In this document: piece after piece, positions 17,337 to 19,403 of the stretch
Numbering within the stretch: the stretch's first letter is position 1
Layout of the letters: every line of letters begins with the position of its first letter
Source of the DNA: Parvularia atlantis
Taxonomy: Eukaryota; Opisthokonta; Rotosphaerida
Assembly (NCBI GenBank): GCA_943704415.1
Contig: CALSCO010000371.1
Span: 1-19,403 of the forward strand
Length of the DNA: 19,403 bases
Reading direction: 5' to 3'
Made by a program: the position numbers and the translations under genes
The notes under the pieces: model-generated
What the model was told of the DNA's origin: nothing
What the model saw: only the letters and a program-made list of their open reading frames with translations
Database searches by the model: none

Positions 17337-17824
17337 ACACGTCCTCGAGGCAGGTGCGAACGGCTTGGCGGCCACGCGCCGCTTTCGGTGCTGCTGCAGG
17401 TTGCTCACGGCTGCGCGCGACGTGGAGGCCCTTGGATTACTCGAACACCTGCTCCGCAGTCGTCGCATATGACGTTCGCCGAGTGCCAACCTGGGCGCGG
17501 CATAATCATTACGACAATCGGCCGTTTCCGCCGGCTTCCGGCAATTAGCCATATTTGGAAGCAGCCAATCCGATGCGTGGCATGCACGTGACAAAATTGC
17601 ACCGCCGAAGGCGTTCTGGCAGGCTTCGTTCAAATTATCATTGCCGCAGCAGCCTGCATGCGTAGGTTGGCTTAGACCACTGCTAGTGTCATCTCTCGTC
17701 ATCGTCTTACCTCACCCGCTCAGCTTCAGGCTTACCTCAGCCACGTCAGCCCCGACCCCGCTTACCTCAGCCATCTCGGCCTACGTCACCCACCGCCCAG
17801 TCCCCTCTTAAACCGTGCGCCACC
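17337..17824. other. Gene-poor spacer
   Basis: I see no convincing coding sequence here. Short open frames on both strands (such as a Cys-rich one on the - strand at 17304-17702) lack homology cues and change character along their length. Composition is less GC-rich than in the genic part. The right end holds the CTTACCTCA repeats noted separately. Confidence 0.5.
17706..17790. repeat. Short dispersed repeats CTTACCTCA
   Basis: CTTACCTCA starts at 17706, 17731 and 17761, the last two as CTTACCTCAGCCA, each followed by a C-rich spacer of 15-20 bases. A weaker relative (CCTACGTCACCCA) follows at about 17780. Spacings of 25 and 30 bases are uneven, so this is not a CRISPR-like array. The role is unknown. 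Confidence 0.6.
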
Positions 17825-17909
17825 CCCTGTGTTGTGTGTCTTCCGTCACTCACGAACCACGAAGTGGCATCATGATTATCACTGAATGCGGCGATGCCAC
17901 AACACAGGG
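17825..17909. repeat. Long inverted repeat with interrupted 17-bp stem
   Basis: CCCTGTGTTGTG (17825-17836) is the exact reverse complement of CACAACACAGGG (17898-17909). Immediately inside the right arm, GATGCCA (17893-17899) pairs with TGGCATC (17865-17871). The right arm is thus continuous, whereas the left arm is split by about 28 bases that themselves contain CCACGAAGTGG. The structure lies about 90 bases beyond the stop of the Kelch gene on its 3' side, so it could be a 3' UTR hairpin or the ends of a small non-autonomous element. Confidence 0.75.
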
Positions 17910-17999
17910 TGCACTTAACTGAAGGACATGGATGCAGGAGTTAAGACGACACATTTCCAGGGTTGAGTACGTGTCGATGAGGGATGCTTGGTCGACGAT

Positions 18000-19160
18000 T
18001 CAATACGAGAGCTCGAGCTCCTGAATGAGGTCCGTTGAGCCGCCGGTCGTCGTTGTTGAACCACCGAACACGAAGATACTCTTTGTCGACTTGATGTATA
18101 CGGCACTATGACGAGTCACTGCGAGGGGCATCGGTGCCTCCACATAGTTGGTCGTGCTCGTGATGTCGCTGAATCCTGCGCTCGCCACCACGTTGTCCTG
18201 GATATTTCCACCGAGGAAGTAGATGTACTGCGCAGTCGTACGAACGCTCGGTGCCGACGCAAAAGCCAAGTTTTCGGCTGCATACAGGCTGTTTTTGAAG
18301 AAGCTCCACTTGTTGTTGACCACGTCGAAGCTCTCGACCGACGAGAGGTAGCCGCTGTCCTTGTTGAATCCACCGCCGACGACGACACGACGCCCCTCAT
18401 CAATAGCTATCATTGCGAATCTGTTGTTTTCAACCAGCATCGGTGCCGCGCCGTTCCAGCGCTTGTAGTCGATACTGTAGATGGCGCAGTCGGCACGGAA
18501 GCGAAGGCCTGGGAAGTAGTAGTAATTGCCGCCGCAGTAAAGCACGTCATCAGTGAACAACCTCACAGCGCTACCGTATGCGCCATAGAAGGGAACGGTC
18601 ACAAGGTCCGACCAGGAATTTGTGGAAGGATTGTAGACTTCTGAAGAATCGCGGAAGCCGCCGCTGCCCAGCGCAGGCTCCTCGCCGTTGATCACAATGA
18701 CACGTCCGTCACGCAGCAAGACTGCCGCATGACCCATGCGCGAATCCTTCATGTACGACGACTTTGAGAATGTGCCCGTCCGGAGGTCATAGACTTGCGC
18801 CGCCGTCGTTGCCGAGGTGCTGCCGCCACCGGCAATAAGAACAGTCATGTCGTCAGACAGGACCGTGGCCGTGAAATCCTTGGAACGTGCTGTTGCCATA
18901 GACGCCGTGGTGGAGCTGCGGCGAGAGGCGACGTCGAACACCTCGCAAGACGTGCCGTCTCCACCCGCAATGAGAACCTTTGTACCGTTGGCGAGTAGCG
19001 AGGCCGTGTTGAACCCGCGAGCACGAACGAGATTTCCCGCAAAGAACCACGACCCGCGTGAGTCGGCGTCCGCTTGAGCCGGAAGGCGTTCCTGCTCAGC
19101 GACGGCGCCGGCGTGACCCTGCAGCAGAACGAGAGCGAGGAGGGCTACGGTCAACAGCAT
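18000..19160 (-). CDS. Secreted Kelch-repeat (beta-propeller) protein, intronless
   Basis: A single open frame of 386 residues begins at the ATG at 19160. The start gives a clear signal peptide (MLLTVALLALVLLQGHAGA), and no nearer ATG does so. Di-glycine Kelch signatures recur at regular spacing: VLIAGGDG, VLIAGGGST, VIVINGEE, VLYCGGNYY, VVVGGGFN, IYFLGGN and IFVFGGST. These suggest a seven-bladed propeller (galactose oxidase/Kelch superfamily). No catalytic Tyr-Cys pair of galactose oxidase can be assigned, no transmembrane helix follows, and the protein ends at LIQELELSY. Unlike every other gene here it has no intron and is visibly less GC-rich. This is compatible with a recent origin, a retrocopy, or transfer. 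A role as an extracellular binding protein is an inference. Confidence 0.86.
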   Translation of the reverse strand: MLLTVALLALVLLQGHAGAVAEQERLPAQADADSRGSWFFAGNLVRARGFNTASLLANGTKVLIAGGDGTSCEVFDVASRRSSTTASMATARSKDFTATVLSDDMTVLIAGGGSTSATTAAQVYDLRTGTFSKSSYMKDSRMGHAAVLLRDGRVIVINGEEPALGSGGFRDSSEVYNPSTNSWSDLVTVPFYGAYGSAVRLFTDDVLYCGGNYYYFPGLRFRADCAIYSIDYKRWNGAAPMLVENNRFAMIAIDEGRRVVVGGGFNKDSGYLSSVESFDVVNNKWSFFKNSLYAAENLAFASAPSVRTTAQYIYFLGGNIQDNVVASAGFSDITSTTNYVEAPMPLAVTRHSAVYIKSTKSIFVFGGSTTTTGGSTDLIQELELSY

Positions 19161-19315
19161 TGCTGTTAATTGAGGCAAAGTGTGTGACGGATAAACTAGC
19201 CACTTTGAGCCCAGCTGGCATATGCCTGATCACTTTTGTGACAAGAAAACACCCACGACGGCCGGCTAAACCTCTGCACGTCCCGTTTCCGCTTCAGTCG
19301 GCAGTGCGTGTACAC
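19161..19315. promoter_or_regulatory. Upstream region of the Kelch gene
   Basis: These 155 bases between the Kelch ATG (-) and a possible + strand ATG at 19316 are moderately AT-rich (for example TGACAAGAAAACACCC). They are the likely promoter of the Kelch gene and perhaps of a divergent partner. No definite element is seen. Confidence 0.35.
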
Positions 19316-19403
19316 ATGCTGCCTGCCGCACGCTCCTCATCCGCGCTTCTGGCCGCCTCGGCGCTCGACCGGCACGATGCGGCCGGCGCGGCGCTGCTGC
19401 GGA
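19316..19403 (+). CDS. Possible start of another gene (cut by window edge)
   Basis: An ATG at 19316 opens an uninterrupted frame of 29 codons to the window end, beginning MLPAARSSSALLAAS and continuing Ala/Arg-rich. Codon choice is GC-rich like the other genes, and its position mirrors the head-to-head pairs elsewhere. It is too short for any family assignment and may be chance. Confidence 0.35.
   Translation, partial: MLPAARSSSALLAASALDRHDAAGAALLR

Noticed and set aside
16733-17493. An 11-base direct repeat, GTGCCAACCTG, at 16733-16743 and 17483-17493 flanking the Kelch fragment, as a target-site duplication
   Set aside because: Many 11-base matches are expected by chance in a 19-kb GC-rich window, and the surrounding bases do not extend the match or show element ends.
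17304-17702. Cys-rich open frame on the - strand, considered as a zinc-finger or transposase remnant
   Set aside because: Cysteine spacing is irregular, it overlaps the end of the Kelch fragment, and no family motif is recognisable.
17706-17790. CRISPR-like array
   Set aside because: Repeats are only 9-13 bases, unevenly spaced and few, and the genome is eukaryotic.

Overview
The window is nuclear DNA from a GC-rich unicellular eukaryote. The genes are cut by many very short spliceosomal introns (mostly 41-75 nt). Almost every donor reads GTGCG and most acceptors CAG, and a CTGAC/CTGAT/CTCAC-like branch site usually precedes the acceptor. The proteins are purely eukaryotic: a CELF-type RNA-binding protein, a myotubularin, a glycine-rich RRM protein and a Fanzor relic. 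The species cannot be named from sequence; a GC-rich protist or alga would fit. All exon models here come from joining frames by eye across these splice signals. Coordinates marked CDS span the introns, and the exon lists are in the evidence.

Layout, left to right. 1-1360 (-): a Schlafen/AlbA_2-type protein with a coiled coil, running into an in-frame run of 30 glutamines (CTG repeat on the + strand) at the window edge. 1450-3643 (+): a CELF/Bruno-like protein with three RRMs in 10 exons. 4081-5615 (+): an acidic, Ser/Ala-rich protein with a possible NET-like helical segment; its 5' end is unresolved. 5823-6963 (-): a probable calcineurin-like phosphoesterase fold that lacks the usual metal ligands. 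7277-7924 (+): an RRM plus glycine-rich protein. 8219-11276 (-): a myotubularin phosphatase with an intact catalytic loop. 11560-16375 (+): a 25-exon protein of about 1158 residues combining PH, WD40-like and ankyrin parts.

After 16375 the character changes. A C-terminal relic of a Fanzor/TnpB nuclease (16502 to about 16750, -) abuts the 3' end of a membrane-anchored Kelch gene with a broken frame (16757-17336, +). Next come about 650 bases without a convincing gene, holding short repeats and a long inverted repeat. Then comes an intronless secreted Kelch-propeller gene (18000-19160, -) with visibly lower GC, and what may be the first codons of another gene at 19316 (+).

Genes 1-7 are ordinary housekeeping or signalling genes, mainly RNA binding and phosphoinositide signalling. 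They are packed with alternating orientation, giving head-to-head pairs with short shared promoters at 1361-1449, 6964-7276, 11277-11559 and perhaps 19161-19315. No operon-like or defence-system cluster is evident. The most unusual items are the Fanzor relic with its possible guide-RNA flank, the PH-WD40-ankyrin fusion, the putative pseudo-phosphoesterase and the Schlafen-like polyglutamine protein.
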